Part shown: positions 38,141 through 46,964 of the stretch, one piece after another
Layout: each line of letters starts with the position of its first letter
How positions within the stretch are numbered: the first letter of the stretch is position 1
Assembly (NCBI GenBank): GCA_963746255.1
Contig: CAVVAJ010000001.1
Location: 186,001-250,000 of the forward strand
Direction: 5' to 3'
From: DAOVXM01 sp963746255
Lineage (GTDB): Bacteria; Chloroflexota; Anaerolineae; Anaerolineales; UBA4823
Length of the DNA: 64,000 nt
The notes under the pieces: generated by a model
Told to the model about the DNA's origin: nothing
Database searches by the model: none
What the model saw: only the letters and a program-made list of their open reading frames with translations
Translations under genes and position numbers: made by a program

Positions 38141-38246
38141 TTACCCATCCCCCAACCCCCTCCCATATGGAATGGGGAGTCTTGCGAACCATGTACGATT
38201 TTCCTCCCCCAATTAGGGGAGGACCGAGGTGGGGGTCGAATAAATC
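38141..38246. repeat. GC-rich paired-hairpin repeat, copy 2
   Basis: The left arm is CCCCCAACCCCCTCCCATAT-GGAATGGGGAGT and the right arm is CCTCCCCCAATTAGGGGAGG-ACCGAGGTGGGGGT. It is a tandem neighbour of copy 1 and reaches the 3' end of the flavodoxin pseudogene. Confidence 0.75.
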
Positions 38247-38771
38247 AACCCCCTCGCTTATGCTGATCAGGCGTCACCTGTCCTGCATCGCTACTGGCCC
38301 AAACCCGGGTCGTATCCCAATCGCAGATGTCGCTGGCTGGCGCACTGCCGGCAAACATCTTCAGCGGGAAGCGCAGCTTCTCCGGGGCGTACTTGCCGCC
38401 AAACAACTCCCATGCAACCGGTTCAAGCCAGGGGTGCACAGCCAGTTCATTCTTGAGCTGACCCCAAGAATCATCCCTCTCATAGTCGTTATGAGGGTCT
38501 TGCACCGGTCCCAGCGCGAAAACAGCCACGGGATTTCTCCAAGTGCATCTCGGTGTCGTGACAGGAAGCGGCGAGCGTCCTTCTGCCAGCGGAATATGAA
38601 GAGCGGCGCGCCCAGCACTACCGCACGGTAGCCAGCGAGGGTGTGGACATCCCGCGCGGGCTGGATATCTACCTCATGACTATAATCGCGCAGCGCTGTG
38701 ACAACCGCCTCGGCAACTTCCTGTGTTGAGCCGTAGCCAGTTGCATAGCCGACCAAAACTTTTGTTGTCAT
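38245..38771 (-). pseudogene. flavodoxin-domain protein, one frameshift
   Basis: From ATG 38771 the frame reads 'TKVLVGYATGYGSTQEVAEA', 'VLGAPLFIFRWQKDARRFLSRHRDALGEIP'. One base is lost near 38530. The next frame continues 'VAVFALGPVQDPHNDYERDD', 'LRFPLKMFAGSAPASDI' to the stop at 38245. The protein is a paralogue of the intact gene at 46005-46520 and matches it along its whole length. 'GYATGYGST' is the FMN phosphate loop of flavodoxin/protoporphyrinogen-oxidase-like (HemG-type) domains. Confidence 0.8.
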
Positions 38772-39165
38772 AGCGTTCTCTATTCCTTTTATCCGTTGAG
38801 CAGATCGTCTAGCTGCCCAGCATCCTTAGTGATCCCCTTAAGACCGGCAATCCTCATCACTTGATCGAATCCAGCCACCTGATTGGTGATTATTCTCAAA
38901 AACCTATTGATTTTCTGCCAAAATCTATATATAGTAAGTATGGCGGATAGCAATCGTTTATCCCCAACTAGTAAAGCGGCGAGGAGTGGATCATCTCTTT
39001 GTGTCCGCTGGCATACTGCCACCAGGGCATTATTGCGGGAGGGGTGTGGGGAAGCAACAGTCCAAGGTTTCCCAACCTGACATCGTGCTAACAACTACAA
39101 CAGCGCATAAATTTCCTTGCTGGCAGCTGGCTGGGGACAAATCATAACTTAAAGGAGGCAATCCG
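38772..39165. other. intergenic with short coding remnant
   Basis: On the minus strand 38789-38905 a frame reads 'RIITNQVAGFDQVMRIAGLK-GITKDAGQLDDLLNG' before a stop. It has no plausible start and no recognised family, and may be a gene tail. Otherwise only the AAGGAGG ribosome site of the next gene is seen. Confidence 0.3.
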
Positions 39166-40095
39166 ATGTCAGATATAAACTACCAAGAGCGGAAAACGAA
39201 TTGGCTGCTGGCCCTATCCCTGGAGCGACCGGTGTTGGTCATGCTGGTGCTCTTCATTCTGGCCTGCCTGATCAAAATCCTGGATGTTTTTATCTTGCGC
39301 CTTGATGAACAGCTCGGCGAGGCGATCCTAACCAAAGGGCTTGGTTTTGTCTTGGTCGTAGCCTATGTCTGGATCTGCGGCAGGAAATTGAGCGATATCG
39401 GCTTCCATACCCACAACCTGGGCAAGTCGCTGCTTATCTCCGGCCTGGGTTTCGTAATCCTGTACATCATTGCGTATGGAGTCCAGCTGATCTTACTGCG
39501 CTCTTCAGGTGAAGAGGCCAGCTATATGTTATCCGCCGTCGATCCCAAAACGGGCATGTCGGGTGGGGTTTGGTTTGCAGTCTGGCTGCTGATGGCAAAC
39601 CTGGTCAATTCGGCGATGGAAGAAGGGCTGTTCCGTGGGTTAATGATCCGCCACTTCCTGATCCGGTTTTCTGGTTGGGGTGCGATCCTGCTGCAGACGG
39701 TGTTTTTCGCCACCTGGCACATGAACTGGCCAATCCGTCTATACCTGGATGGGCAGGCAAGCTTCAGCCAAGCGGGATTTGAAGCGTTGACCTTGTTGGT
39801 GGGAACATCACTAGCCGCCGTCGTCCTCGGGTTCCTCTATCTCAAGACCGACAACCTTTGGGGACCTTTCCTTGCCCATACGATAAACAACGGGATCTTC
39901 AACGTGCTGTTTATCAAGACTAATGCCGGTATGCAATCCGGCCTAGAGTTTGGACCATTCCTCGCGATCTTCCTGATCGGGTACGTGCTGCTGATCCCGG
40001 TGCTCTATTTCGTTACCAAATACATGAGAACACCTGAGGTCAAACCTTGGGGTGATTTCGATAAAATTGTAATCGCCGCGCCAGAACCTGCCTGA
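39166..40095 (+). CDS. CPBP-family intramembrane metalloprotease
   Basis: 309 aa with about eight membrane helices. The catalytic signature is complete: 'NSAMEEGLFRGLMIRHFL' (EExxxR, residues about 145-162), 'ATWHMNWP' with the first His (about 182) and 'LAHTINNGIFN' with the second His/Asn (about 240). Such proteins cleave prenylated or membrane-embedded peptides or protect against bacteriocins; the target is unknown. TAAAGGAGGCAATCC gives a strong start. It is convergent with another CPBP gene 58 bases downstream. Confidence 0.88.
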   Translation: MSDINYQERKTNWLLALSLERPVLVMLVLFILACLIKILDVFILRLDEQLGEAILTKGLGFVLVVAYVWICGRKLSDIGFHTHNLGKSLLISGLGFVILYIIAYGVQLILLRSSGEEASYMLSAVDPKTGMSGGVWFAVWLLMANLVNSAMEEGLFRGLMIRHFLIRFSGWGAILLQTVFFATWHMNWPIRLYLDGQASFSQAGFEALTLLVGTSLAAVVLGFLYLKTDNLWGPFLAHTINNGIFNVLFIKTNAGMQSGLEFGPFLAIFLIGYVLLIPVLYFVTKYMRTPEVKPWGDFDKIVIAAPEPA

Positions 40096-40153
40096 AAACA
40101 TCGCGCTGGGTTGTGATCTGCTGCCGCTTGCCCTTGTCGTAGCCTGCGTATGG

Positions 40154-41188
40154 CTAGGCAGGCGGCGAAGTGGATGAATATACAGCCGCGTTCCCCACGG
40201 GCAGCTTCTTCCACATCCTGTCCACCAGGACCATCAAGAGTGCCGCGGCATACGTGGTCATGGTGAGCACCTGCCAGTCAAGACCTGGCAAAGATTTAGC
40301 GGTCGTATTCCTGGCCGCGTGCGCAATCCCTACCACCAGTATGCTGCCCTTGCTGCGGTTAAAAAGCCAGCCATAGATTATCGCATCGGGCATGAGATCG
40401 AAATAAGTATCGATCCAATAATGGAGGCTGAAGACATCCTGTCCTTTAACATACCAGAGAAATGCATGCCAGGGCGCCCAGAATAGGGTCACAATCAGGG
40501 CAGTGATGAGCGGGCTTACATGCGCCTGCAGCCTCGGGCGGGCAAAACCGGTCCAGCCAGCTTCTTCCCCGACTGCGTTATAGAAGAAGAACTGGTAGAG
40601 AAATCTTACGATGATCAACCCCAGGAGAGGCAAGCCAGATACCGCGTACCCGCTCCTGAAAGTGCCGTACCTGCCGAGCCAACCGCTGATGGCGATGGAT
40701 AGGAAAGCCAGACCAGGGAAGATTACCAAGGCGATCAGCGACCAAGCGATATATCCACGTGGGTCAACCAATGTGATCATTGCTGACCTAACTGCAGCCA
40801 CTCGCGAGAACGCCGTACTGATAACTAAGGCAACCGGCGGGGTGACGAGCAGCATTGCGAGAACCACATTCCCCACCAGGATAGGAACGTTAATAAAGTA
40901 ATAATTGTGGGCGCTGTATATAGCCGTTCCGGCGAGCGATGCAATGAGAAATGCAACCCACTGTGCTTTCTTTGAACCCGACTTGGGTTCTCGATTGCCA
41001 ATGAAGATAACCAGGATACCCGCCAGGGCTGGTCCACATAGAGCGATCGATAGCAATAAAGAGAGCTGGTACATGCCGCGCTGCAAAACTGCAATAAAGG
41101 AAAATCCCAACCCCCAGGTAATCACGAAAGTGATGAAGAAGAATCCTGAGATGGGCTTCTCTCGGATCCATTCGACGATGCGTTTCAC
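40154..41188 (-). CDS. CPBP-family intramembrane metalloprotease
   Basis: 344 aa, polytopic. 'YNAVGEEAGWTGFARPRLQAH' carries the EExGWxG motif near residue 213. 'LFWAPWHAFLW' follows (about 240), and 'GIAHAARNTTAKSLPG' supplies the last His and Asn (about 300). It resembles the 3558-4451 protein in layout but keeps both Glu residues. Start is GTG 41188 with GGAGATAAT upstream. Confidence 0.85.
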   Translation of the reverse strand: MKRIVEWIREKPISGFFFITFVITWGLGFSFIAVLQRGMYQLSLLLSIALCGPALAGILVIFIGNREPKSGSKKAQWVAFLIASLAGTAIYSAHNYYFINVPILVGNVVLAMLLVTPPVALVISTAFSRVAAVRSAMITLVDPRGYIAWSLIALVIFPGLAFLSIAISGWLGRYGTFRSGYAVSGLPLLGLIIVRFLYQFFFYNAVGEEAGWTGFARPRLQAHVSPLITALIVTLFWAPWHAFLWYVKGQDVFSLHYWIDTYFDLMPDAIIYGWLFNRSKGSILVVGIAHAARNTTAKSLPGLDWQVLTMTTYAAALLMVLVDRMWKKLPVGNAAVYSSTSPPA

Positions 41189-41338
41189 ATTATCTCCAAT
41201 ATACTGCTTAGCGGATTAACGATCGGAAAAGCTGCGTGGCGTCCTAGCTCCTAGGAATGCTCTACCCGGGTAAAGCATTGGGAATCGCACCCCACGCCCG
41301 GTTGGCTGAGCCACACCATTGTCCAGCAGCATGTCGAC

Positions 41339-42625
41339 TTAAAGTCCGAGCCGGTAGAATTCATTGGCGTTGCCGAATAACCACGCGTAAGCAACTTCTT
41401 TGGCAGCCTTCAGGCTGAGGTATTCCTGCTCGACCATGTCGGACAATGCAATCGCCACGTTCTCGCGGGCAATCTGGGCGTGGGCCCAAGCGCGGTCGGC
41501 GAAACCACTGTAATCAGAACCATAAGCGTGGATTTTGCCGTGCGGCACGCTTGAAAGCGCCTGGCGGAATAGGTTTTGACAATAGACTGGGTCGATCACA
41601 TTCGTCCAGCAAAAGTCCAGTGCTGCATTGGGATAACTTTTACACAGGAAAAGGATTTCTCCGCTGTAAGGCCAGTTGGCGTGAAAGAGATCAAACTGCA
41701 CATCACGATGCAGCATCAGCAGGTTGGCCAAGCCGGCAGCATTCGCCTTGGTAATATCGCCATACAGGCCTGCCAGGTGCCCTGTATGAATTTGGACCGG
41801 CAAATCCATCTCATGGGCCATGCGCATAAAGGCATGGAAAAGGTAGTCATCCAGCGGCTGGACCCCATCGGGGTATGCTGCGCTGCGCAAAGGGTCTTCC
41901 ATGAACCAGTTAAATACCTGCTCTGCTTCGGCGCGGGTCGGGTTGCGATAGTTTAGCGTGCGGGAGTAGGCAGATTGGTCCTTGAAGGCCACCGCACCAT
42001 ATCTCTTGAAGCCGTCGAAAATCTCGCGACAAGCGTTTATATAATCATCCAGGGTGGTGACCATTCGTCCCAGCGGGGCGACCAACGCCTGCACACCAGG
42101 ATAATCACGGATACCATGGAATGCCGGCAGGGGGATGACTAGGCGGGAGCGCGGGGATAACTGGTATGTCCCATCCAACACCTGCTTTACATCCGGCCAT
42201 ACGTCTGCAAGCCGGAGGCTGATCTTGGCATCATCAAGGATGGCGACAAATACGCTTTCGTCGGTCAAGTCGATCAGCCTGCCTGCCATGCGCTGCAGGG
42301 CAGCTAATGTCAGTTCTTCCTCATCGTAGAACTTCTTCAGCACTCGCCGGGTGACCTGGGCATAGCCGGTGTGAGAGCTCCGTGACCAGGCCTTTTCCAG
42401 GATAGGCCAGCGTTCTTCCCAGGGAATATCTTGATTAAGCAGGAAATTAGCATCAGCCTCGCTAGTCGCGCTGCTCAAATCGGTGATGAAATAATCCCCG
42501 GTTACCACTTGTATTGGATCGGTGTACTTTGGGCCGAGAGTGACCGAGTGGTCGTGACAATCCACCAACGGAACGGTTTCGCAATAGGCATACAATTCAT
42601 CGTAAGACCTGGCTTTACCCTTCAT
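41339..42625 (-). CDS. amidohydrolase-family TIM-barrel enzyme
   Basis: 428 aa. Metal ligands are visible in order: 'VDCHDHS' near residue 22, Lys in 'GAVAFKDQS' near 215, 'VQIHTGHLAGL' near 285, 'FDLFHANWPYSGE' near 320 and 'YGSDYSG' near 372. The arrangement resembles uronate-isomerase-like and amidohydrolase-2 proteins. Related enzymes hydrolyse or isomerise small ring or sugar-acid substrates; this substrate is unknown. A TATCC-rich region precedes ATG without a good Shine-Dalgarno. Confidence 0.85.
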   Translation of the reverse strand: MKGKARSYDELYAYCETVPLVDCHDHSVTLGPKYTDPIQVVTGDYFITDLSSATSEADANFLLNQDIPWEERWPILEKAWSRSSHTGYAQVTRRVLKKFYDEEELTLAALQRMAGRLIDLTDESVFVAILDDAKISLRLADVWPDVKQVLDGTYQLSPRSRLVIPLPAFHGIRDYPGVQALVAPLGRMVTTLDDYINACREIFDGFKRYGAVAFKDQSAYSRTLNYRNPTRAEAEQVFNWFMEDPLRSAAYPDGVQPLDDYLFHAFMRMAHEMDLPVQIHTGHLAGLYGDITKANAAGLANLLMLHRDVQFDLFHANWPYSGEILFLCKSYPNAALDFCWTNVIDPVYCQNLFRQALSSVPHGKIHAYGSDYSGFADRAWAHAQIARENVAIALSDMVEQEYLSLKAAKEVAYAWLFGNANEFYRLGL

Positions 42626-42844
42626 AAGTACCTATATCCTTCAATCATTATCTGCTGCCCAACGGGTTGTTTACCATATTGCCTCAGGCAATTGCGCTAA
42701 TTTGGAATATTATACCTAGAACTGGTGTGGAGAAGCCCGCTTCTGAGGGCTTGGCAACGGCCAGAGCCCACCGCGTTTGCCAGCGCGGCCAAGTGCAGGA
42801 ACCCGCCCGAGCGGGAGAAGAAGGTATGGATTGAAACCCACTGT

Positions 42845-42990
42845 AGTGGACCCTAAAAACTGAAATGGGGAGTTATCCGGACTATGAAGAGTCATCCTCC
42901 CCCGCTTGGGGGGAGGACCGAGGCGGGGTACTAATGAGATCATCCCTCTCCGACAGCGGATACGACTGTCCCGGATCCCCAGGCGATGAT
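42845..42990. repeat. GC-rich paired-hairpin repeat, copy 3
   Basis: AAATGGGGAGT, a spacer, then CCTCCCCCGCTTGGGGGGAG-GACCGAGGCGGGG and TACTAATGAGATCATCCC. The tail 'CTAATGAGATCATCCC' and a following CCCGGATCC..GGCGATGATCGC also follow the copy at 55.66-55.88 kb, so the element extends beyond the hairpins. Confidence 0.7.
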
Positions 42991-43100
42991 CGCAGCGTGG
43001 GGCAGCGCTGGGGATGAACTGGCAGGTTTGTAGTCGCTTGGTTGGCAGATCTACACCGGAGATGGCTTGACGAGCCGGATTCGCGCGCCGCGACGGCGCC

Positions 43101-43666
43101 ATGCGTCAGCGAAAATTCACCGCACAAAGCCAACATGGCTATCCTAAGGCCCCTAATATGCTGGCGCAGAATTTTGAGGCACAGGCACCGAACCAGAAGT
43201 GGGTGAGCGATATCAGATACGTAGCCACCAAAGAAGGCTGGTTGTATTTGGCCGTCATCATGGATCTGTTCTCACGTAAGATCGTAGGTTGGGCGATGGG
43301 GCGGACACTCAATGACGAATTGTCCCGTTCGGCTCTGCGGATGGCTCTGGAGCAACGCAAACCTAAGTCAGGTCTGCGCACCACTCTGACCAGGGTAGAC
43401 AGTATGCGAGCCACGCCTACCGGCAGTTATTGGCTGCTTATAAGATTATGGTTAGTATGAGCCGCAAAAGTAATTGTTATGACAATGCCCCAATTGAGAG
43501 TTTCTTCAGCGCCTTGAAGAGCGAACACATCCAACAACAGAAATACCGGATACGCAATGAAGCCAAAACTGACATATTTGCCTATATCGAAGGCTTTTAT
43601 ATTAGGCAGAGGCTACTTTCATCTCCTGGTTATTGGTCACCAGTACAATTCGAGCGGAACTATTAA
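43101..43666 (+). mobile_element. IS3-family transposase (orfB) remnant
   Basis: The frame from 43101 contains the rve catalytic core: 'NQKWVSDIRYVATKEGWLYL' (first Asp), 'VIMDLFSRKIVGWAM'. A one-base shift near 43375 leads to 'HHSDQGRQYAS' (second Asp), then 'SRKSNCYDNAPIESFFSALK' with the catalytic Glu, and 'YIEGFYIRQRLLSSPGYWSP' at the end. This is an IS3-family orfB (IS150/IS51-like). orfA, the N-terminal helper-helix part and recognisable terminal inverted repeats are missing, so the copy is dead. Confidence 0.85.
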
Positions 43667-43756
43667 AAACTCCCCAACTGATTCTCCACTTTTTTGGGGA
43701 AGTACAGTTCATGATTATCATATTATCCTTATTTGTTGTGAATTTGTATTAGAGCA

Positions 43757-45319
43757 TCATTCCGCTGAGCAATCAGTACGATTTTCTGTGATAATTGTGT
43801 ATTTGTAGGGGTGTTTATACGTTGAGAAGAAACTTATATCCTCTAATATTTCAAAATTACCACCAAAATAATGATTAAAAATCAATCTAAAAGAATTCAC
43901 TGGAGAGATATTTTCATAGAGTAGTTGTTCTCCTCCGGCAGGCAAGTAGTAGGCGTTTAGAATTTTATGTCTATCCTCTGAAAATGTTCCAACCCCACCA
44001 TGGTCTGCCTGGACAATTATGATTGGTGGGATTGATGAGTTGCTTATTATTCTTCGTAGCATCGGGATGAGACGCGAATTTAGATATTGAACTTGATCTC
44101 TGAAGCCAATGATATCATTTGTCTCATCTCCAACAATCTCTCCTTCGGGACCAAACACGTATGGTTTATGTGGGGAAACGATGTGAGTGAAGATAAATTT
44201 TGGGCCGGTCATCTTTGGTAAGTTGCCTAGCTGGTTTAAGGTAAAAAGTACTCTCTCACGATGTATCCGGTTTGGATAATCCAGATCAGGACGGATGAAC
44301 TGTGGTAATACTGTTGCTCCATCAACCAATATTAGGCTCGCTGAATTTTTCAATAGAATTAATTCGAATGCATTCATTCCCCCTGTTACATCCAACAAAC
44401 TTGCCCTGCTGGATTGTGGCGAGATATACACATCTGCGCTTTCTACCTGGGTCCAGTAATAACCCGTTTCGAAAGCTACAAATGAGTAACCTAGTTCCTT
44501 CAATTGTTGCCTAACAGCGCTGTTCTTGATGTACCCAGGTAATCCAACCCGAGAGCTACTTTCGCCTGAATATCTGGTATCTAACTTTTCAACATAATTA
44601 AAGTTCATAGAGGAAGCCAATGAAAGCTGTGTTTGGGCATAATTACTCATACTACATCTGGCAATGTAAAAACCCAATGCGGACAATTCATTTAGGAAAT
44701 ATTTATTATCAAACTCATAATGCTGTTGAAGAACATCATCCCGTGGATAGGCATCAAGGATAATATAGTAAATATCTGGCTTAGGCATATTTACCATAGG
44801 GTCTGAATTAACCCACGCTGGATTTGGACTAGGTTTGCCGGCGAACTGGGAAGTGACAAAGAAAAATGAGATTTGAATCAATGGGATTACTAACAAAACG
44901 AGGGCAATAATATTTAGTGTCTGAGTCGCTATCTGGAGTTCTCGTTTTGGTTTGGTAGACCACACAATTCCAACAAGGAACATCAAAAAATATATTGGTG
45001 CCAGAATTCGATGACGCCCCATGGAGATATTTATAAATCTAATTGGTTCTAGATAATTGTATACGTGCCCATAGGAGAAGAATAAGATTATGCCGAGAGA
45101 GACAATGAAAGCTGACGTAAACCAATCTTTAACGATAAGCTTTAGCCCAAAGAGAAGGGTCATAGCAACGAATAATGATATGCTCAAAGAACGAAGAGCA
45201 TCTGAAGGTTTGATCTCGGTGATGTTATTTGCAAGTAAAGCGACTATAGGGAAGATTGCTAGAATAAGGGGATGCCAGGCAAATAAGTTTTGTCGCGATG
45301 TCTTTAGGCCACGCATCAT
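43757..45319 (-). CDS. membrane-anchored sulfatase/alkaline-phosphatase-superfamily protein
   Basis: 520 aa. Five or six N-terminal helices (to about residue 165) precede an extracellular sulfatase-like domain. 'KPDIYYIILDAYPRDD' (metal Asp), 'FIFTHIVSPHKPYVFGPEG' and 'PIIIVQADHGGVGT' (metal Asp-His) mark it. The usual CxPxR Cys position has 'SMSNYAQTQLSLAS', so Thr is the likely nucleophile, as in phosphoglycerol/phosphoethanolamine transferases. It is clearly more AT-rich than its neighbours and lies between IS3 and IS110 remnants, consistent with transfer. Confidence 0.8.
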   Translation of the reverse strand: MMRGLKTSRQNLFAWHPLILAIFPIVALLANNITEIKPSDALRSLSISLFVAMTLLFGLKLIVKDWFTSAFIVSLGIILFFSYGHVYNYLEPIRFINISMGRHRILAPIYFLMFLVGIVWSTKPKRELQIATQTLNIIALVLLVIPLIQISFFFVTSQFAGKPSPNPAWVNSDPMVNMPKPDIYYIILDAYPRDDVLQQHYEFDNKYFLNELSALGFYIARCSMSNYAQTQLSLASSMNFNYVEKLDTRYSGESSSRVGLPGYIKNSAVRQQLKELGYSFVAFETGYYWTQVESADVYISPQSSRASLLDVTGGMNAFELILLKNSASLILVDGATVLPQFIRPDLDYPNRIHRERVLFTLNQLGNLPKMTGPKFIFTHIVSPHKPYVFGPEGEIVGDETNDIIGFRDQVQYLNSRLIPMLRRIISNSSIPPIIIVQADHGGVGTFSEDRHKILNAYYLPAGGEQLLYENISPVNSFRLIFNHYFGGNFEILEDISFFSTYKHPYKYTIITENRTDCSAE

Positions 45320-45639
45320 AAAATAAATAAGTATTAGATAAAAATGGATAGTGTAGAGTTATGTCAAGCATCCTTTCTTGGCTTGGCCGGTGTTTTCGAA
45401 GCCCATACCTGTACAGCTATGCATCGCTTGAGATGATACTTATAAATCGAGTTTAGACAAAAAGTAGGGCAGTGTACGTTCTTAAAGAAAGTGGGAAACA
45501 AAGGTATACAATTTAATGGAGACTTCCAACACCACAGTTTGATTATACACCGGCAGGTATCAAGTTCTGCTGGCTGCGTAAGGCCATCGTTTTTCGCTTG
45601 ATTTTCTCTCGTTTTGTTTTGATCTCCTTGTATAAATAA
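45320..45639. other. AT-rich intergenic region
   Basis: About 320 bases with no gene recognised. It is likely the promoter side of the AT-rich sulfatase-like gene and the flank of the IS110 remnant. Confidence 0.5.
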
Positions 45640-45887
45640 GTAAGTAGGTTGAACATTAATAATCTAATACCTTAGAGAGTTCTAAAGGCGTAGAATCTCT
45701 CGTAGAAGTTTAGGACGACGTTTCTCTCCTTGAGGTCAAGCCTCGTTGAAAAGGCTGCCGCCTCAGCTCTACGAGAGGTCTCGAATAAGCAGGTTGTAGC
45801 CAGGCTGAGCATCACAACAAGGCTGAGGGTATCGTTGAGTACTGAGGTTGCTTCACTTCAAGAAATCAAACTCTCGAAGGAGATCTC
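45640..45887 (+). ncRNA. candidate bridge-RNA region of an IS110 left end
   Basis: This noncoding stretch directly precedes the IS110 recombinase start. It contains a perfect 10-bp inverted repeat, CTCTCGTAGA (45697-45706) and TCTACGAGAG (45768-45777), enclosing the small hairpin GAGG-TCAAG-CCTC. In IS110-group elements the left-end noncoding region encodes a structured RNA that binds the recombinase and guides target choice. Length and position fit. Structure beyond these stems and any expression are inference. Confidence 0.45.
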
Positions 45888-45953
45888 ATGAATTACTGTG
45901 GCATCGACGGTGCAAAACGCAAGCATTCAGCGATGATCATCAATGCGAAGTGA
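45888..45953 (+). mobile_element. IS110-family recombinase, N-terminal fragment
   Basis: GAAGGAGATCTC precedes ATG, and the frame MNYCGIDGAKRKHSAMIINA-K ends in TGA after 21 codons. 'YCGIDxAKxKHxAxIIxA' is the start of the DEDD-type IS110 recombinase, including the first catalytic Asp. The remaining roughly 300 codons are absent; unrelated sequence begins at 45954. Confidence 0.75.
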
Positions 45954-46004
45954 GGCCGGTTTCACCTAGATGTTTGGCAGCTTAACCTACGTAAGGTCGC
46001 TCAA

Positions 46005-46520
46005 TTATGGTTGTGCAGATTCTAGCTGCGCGGCCAAGTCGCTTGCCCAGGTGCGGATCGCCGTCCAATCCCGTATATCGCTGGCCGGCTCACTGCCAGC
46101 AAACATTTTCAGCGGGAAGCGCAGCTTATCAGGGTCGTACTTACCGCCAAACATTTCCAGGGCGACCGGTTTGAACCAGGGGTACTTTGCCAGCTCTTTT
46201 TTGAGCTGCCTCCATGAACCCTGCCACTCCTGCTCATCACGAGGGTCATGGACTGGACCCAGTGCGAAAACAGCTACCGGGAGCTCGGTAAGCGCATCAC
46301 GGTGCCGCGACAGGAAGCGGTGGGCGCCCTTGTGCCAGCGGAACATAAAGAGCGGCGCCCCCAGCACGATCGCGTCGTACCCGGCCAGTGTCTTCACTTC
46401 CCACACCGGCTGAATACCTACCTCAAGACCACATTCGCTCAAAGTCGCCCCGACCGCCTCGGCAACTTCCTGCGTTGAGCCGTAACCGGTTGCATATCCG
46501 ACCAAAACCGAAGTTGACAT
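46005..46520 (-). CDS. flavodoxin-domain protein
   Basis: 171 aa. 'SVLVGYATGYGSTQEVAEA' is the FMN phosphate-binding loop (residues about 3-21). 'VLGAPLFMFRWHKGAHRFL' and 'VAVFALGPVHDP' are the other two flavin-contact strands. The fold matches HemG/flavodoxin-like oxidoreductases with the conserved 'LRFPLKMFAG' tail. ATG 46520 is chosen over an upstream start because GGAGAAAACT lies before it. It is the intact paralogue of the broken gene at 38.2-38.8 kb. Confidence 0.85.
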   Translation of the reverse strand: MSTSVLVGYATGYGSTQEVAEAVGATLSECGLEVGIQPVWEVKTLAGYDAIVLGAPLFMFRWHKGAHRFLSRHRDALTELPVAVFALGPVHDPRDEQEWQGSWRQLKKELAKYPWFKPVALEMFGGKYDPDKLRFPLKMFAGSEPASDIRDWTAIRTWASDLAAQLESAQP

Positions 46521-46794
46521 AGTTTTCTCCTCGCCATTTTGTGCGCTGAACGGCTGACGTCGCCGGTCACCTTGCATTTATACGTGATACTTGATCCTTT
46601 TGGAAGGTTTTCCCCGCACGGGTTGATACCCTAAATTCTAAATTTAGTATCTCCACGTAGATAAATTATACATGCAGTTTTGGCTTGAACGGAATGGTTT
46701 GAAAGCAAAACACCCAGGCAATGCCCCAGCGTAGCCCTCAGGCGTAAACTTTTCCAATTGTATTGACTGCTTTGCGGTATAATACTCGTATTGC

Positions 46795-46862
46795 GAGTTG
46801 CCCCCACCGCAACTCCCCCCGAATGCGGCTATTTTCCCTCACTAAGGATATCAGCCGCATTC
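46795..46862. other. two tandem hairpins at the cassette edge
   Basis: GAGTTGC-CCCCACC-GCAACTC (46795-46815) is followed by GAATGCGGCT (46821-46830) pairing perfectly with AGCCGCATTC (46853-46862). TATAAT lies just upstream at 46779. The stems sit about 100 bases beyond the last gene of the 47-48.8 kb cassette and could be its boundary, a small RNA or a transcription stop. Confidence 0.45.
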
Positions 46863-46964
46863 CCTTTTCTTGGTGACATTTTTCAGAATTCGAGTGTGGA
46901 ATTACACGGCCGAAGCCGTCCGGATCGGGGGCAAACTCCAAACGAATAACTGGTCTTTATTCAG

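Noticed and set aside
38036..38246. CRISPR or rho-independent terminators
   Set aside because: The hairpins occur in pairs with conserved flanks, lack T-runs and recur far from gene ends, so a dispersed repeat fits better.
44302..44514. 70-aa plus-strand ORF within the AT-rich sulfatase-like gene
   Set aside because: Shadow frame of an intact 520-aa gene with visible metal-binding motifs.
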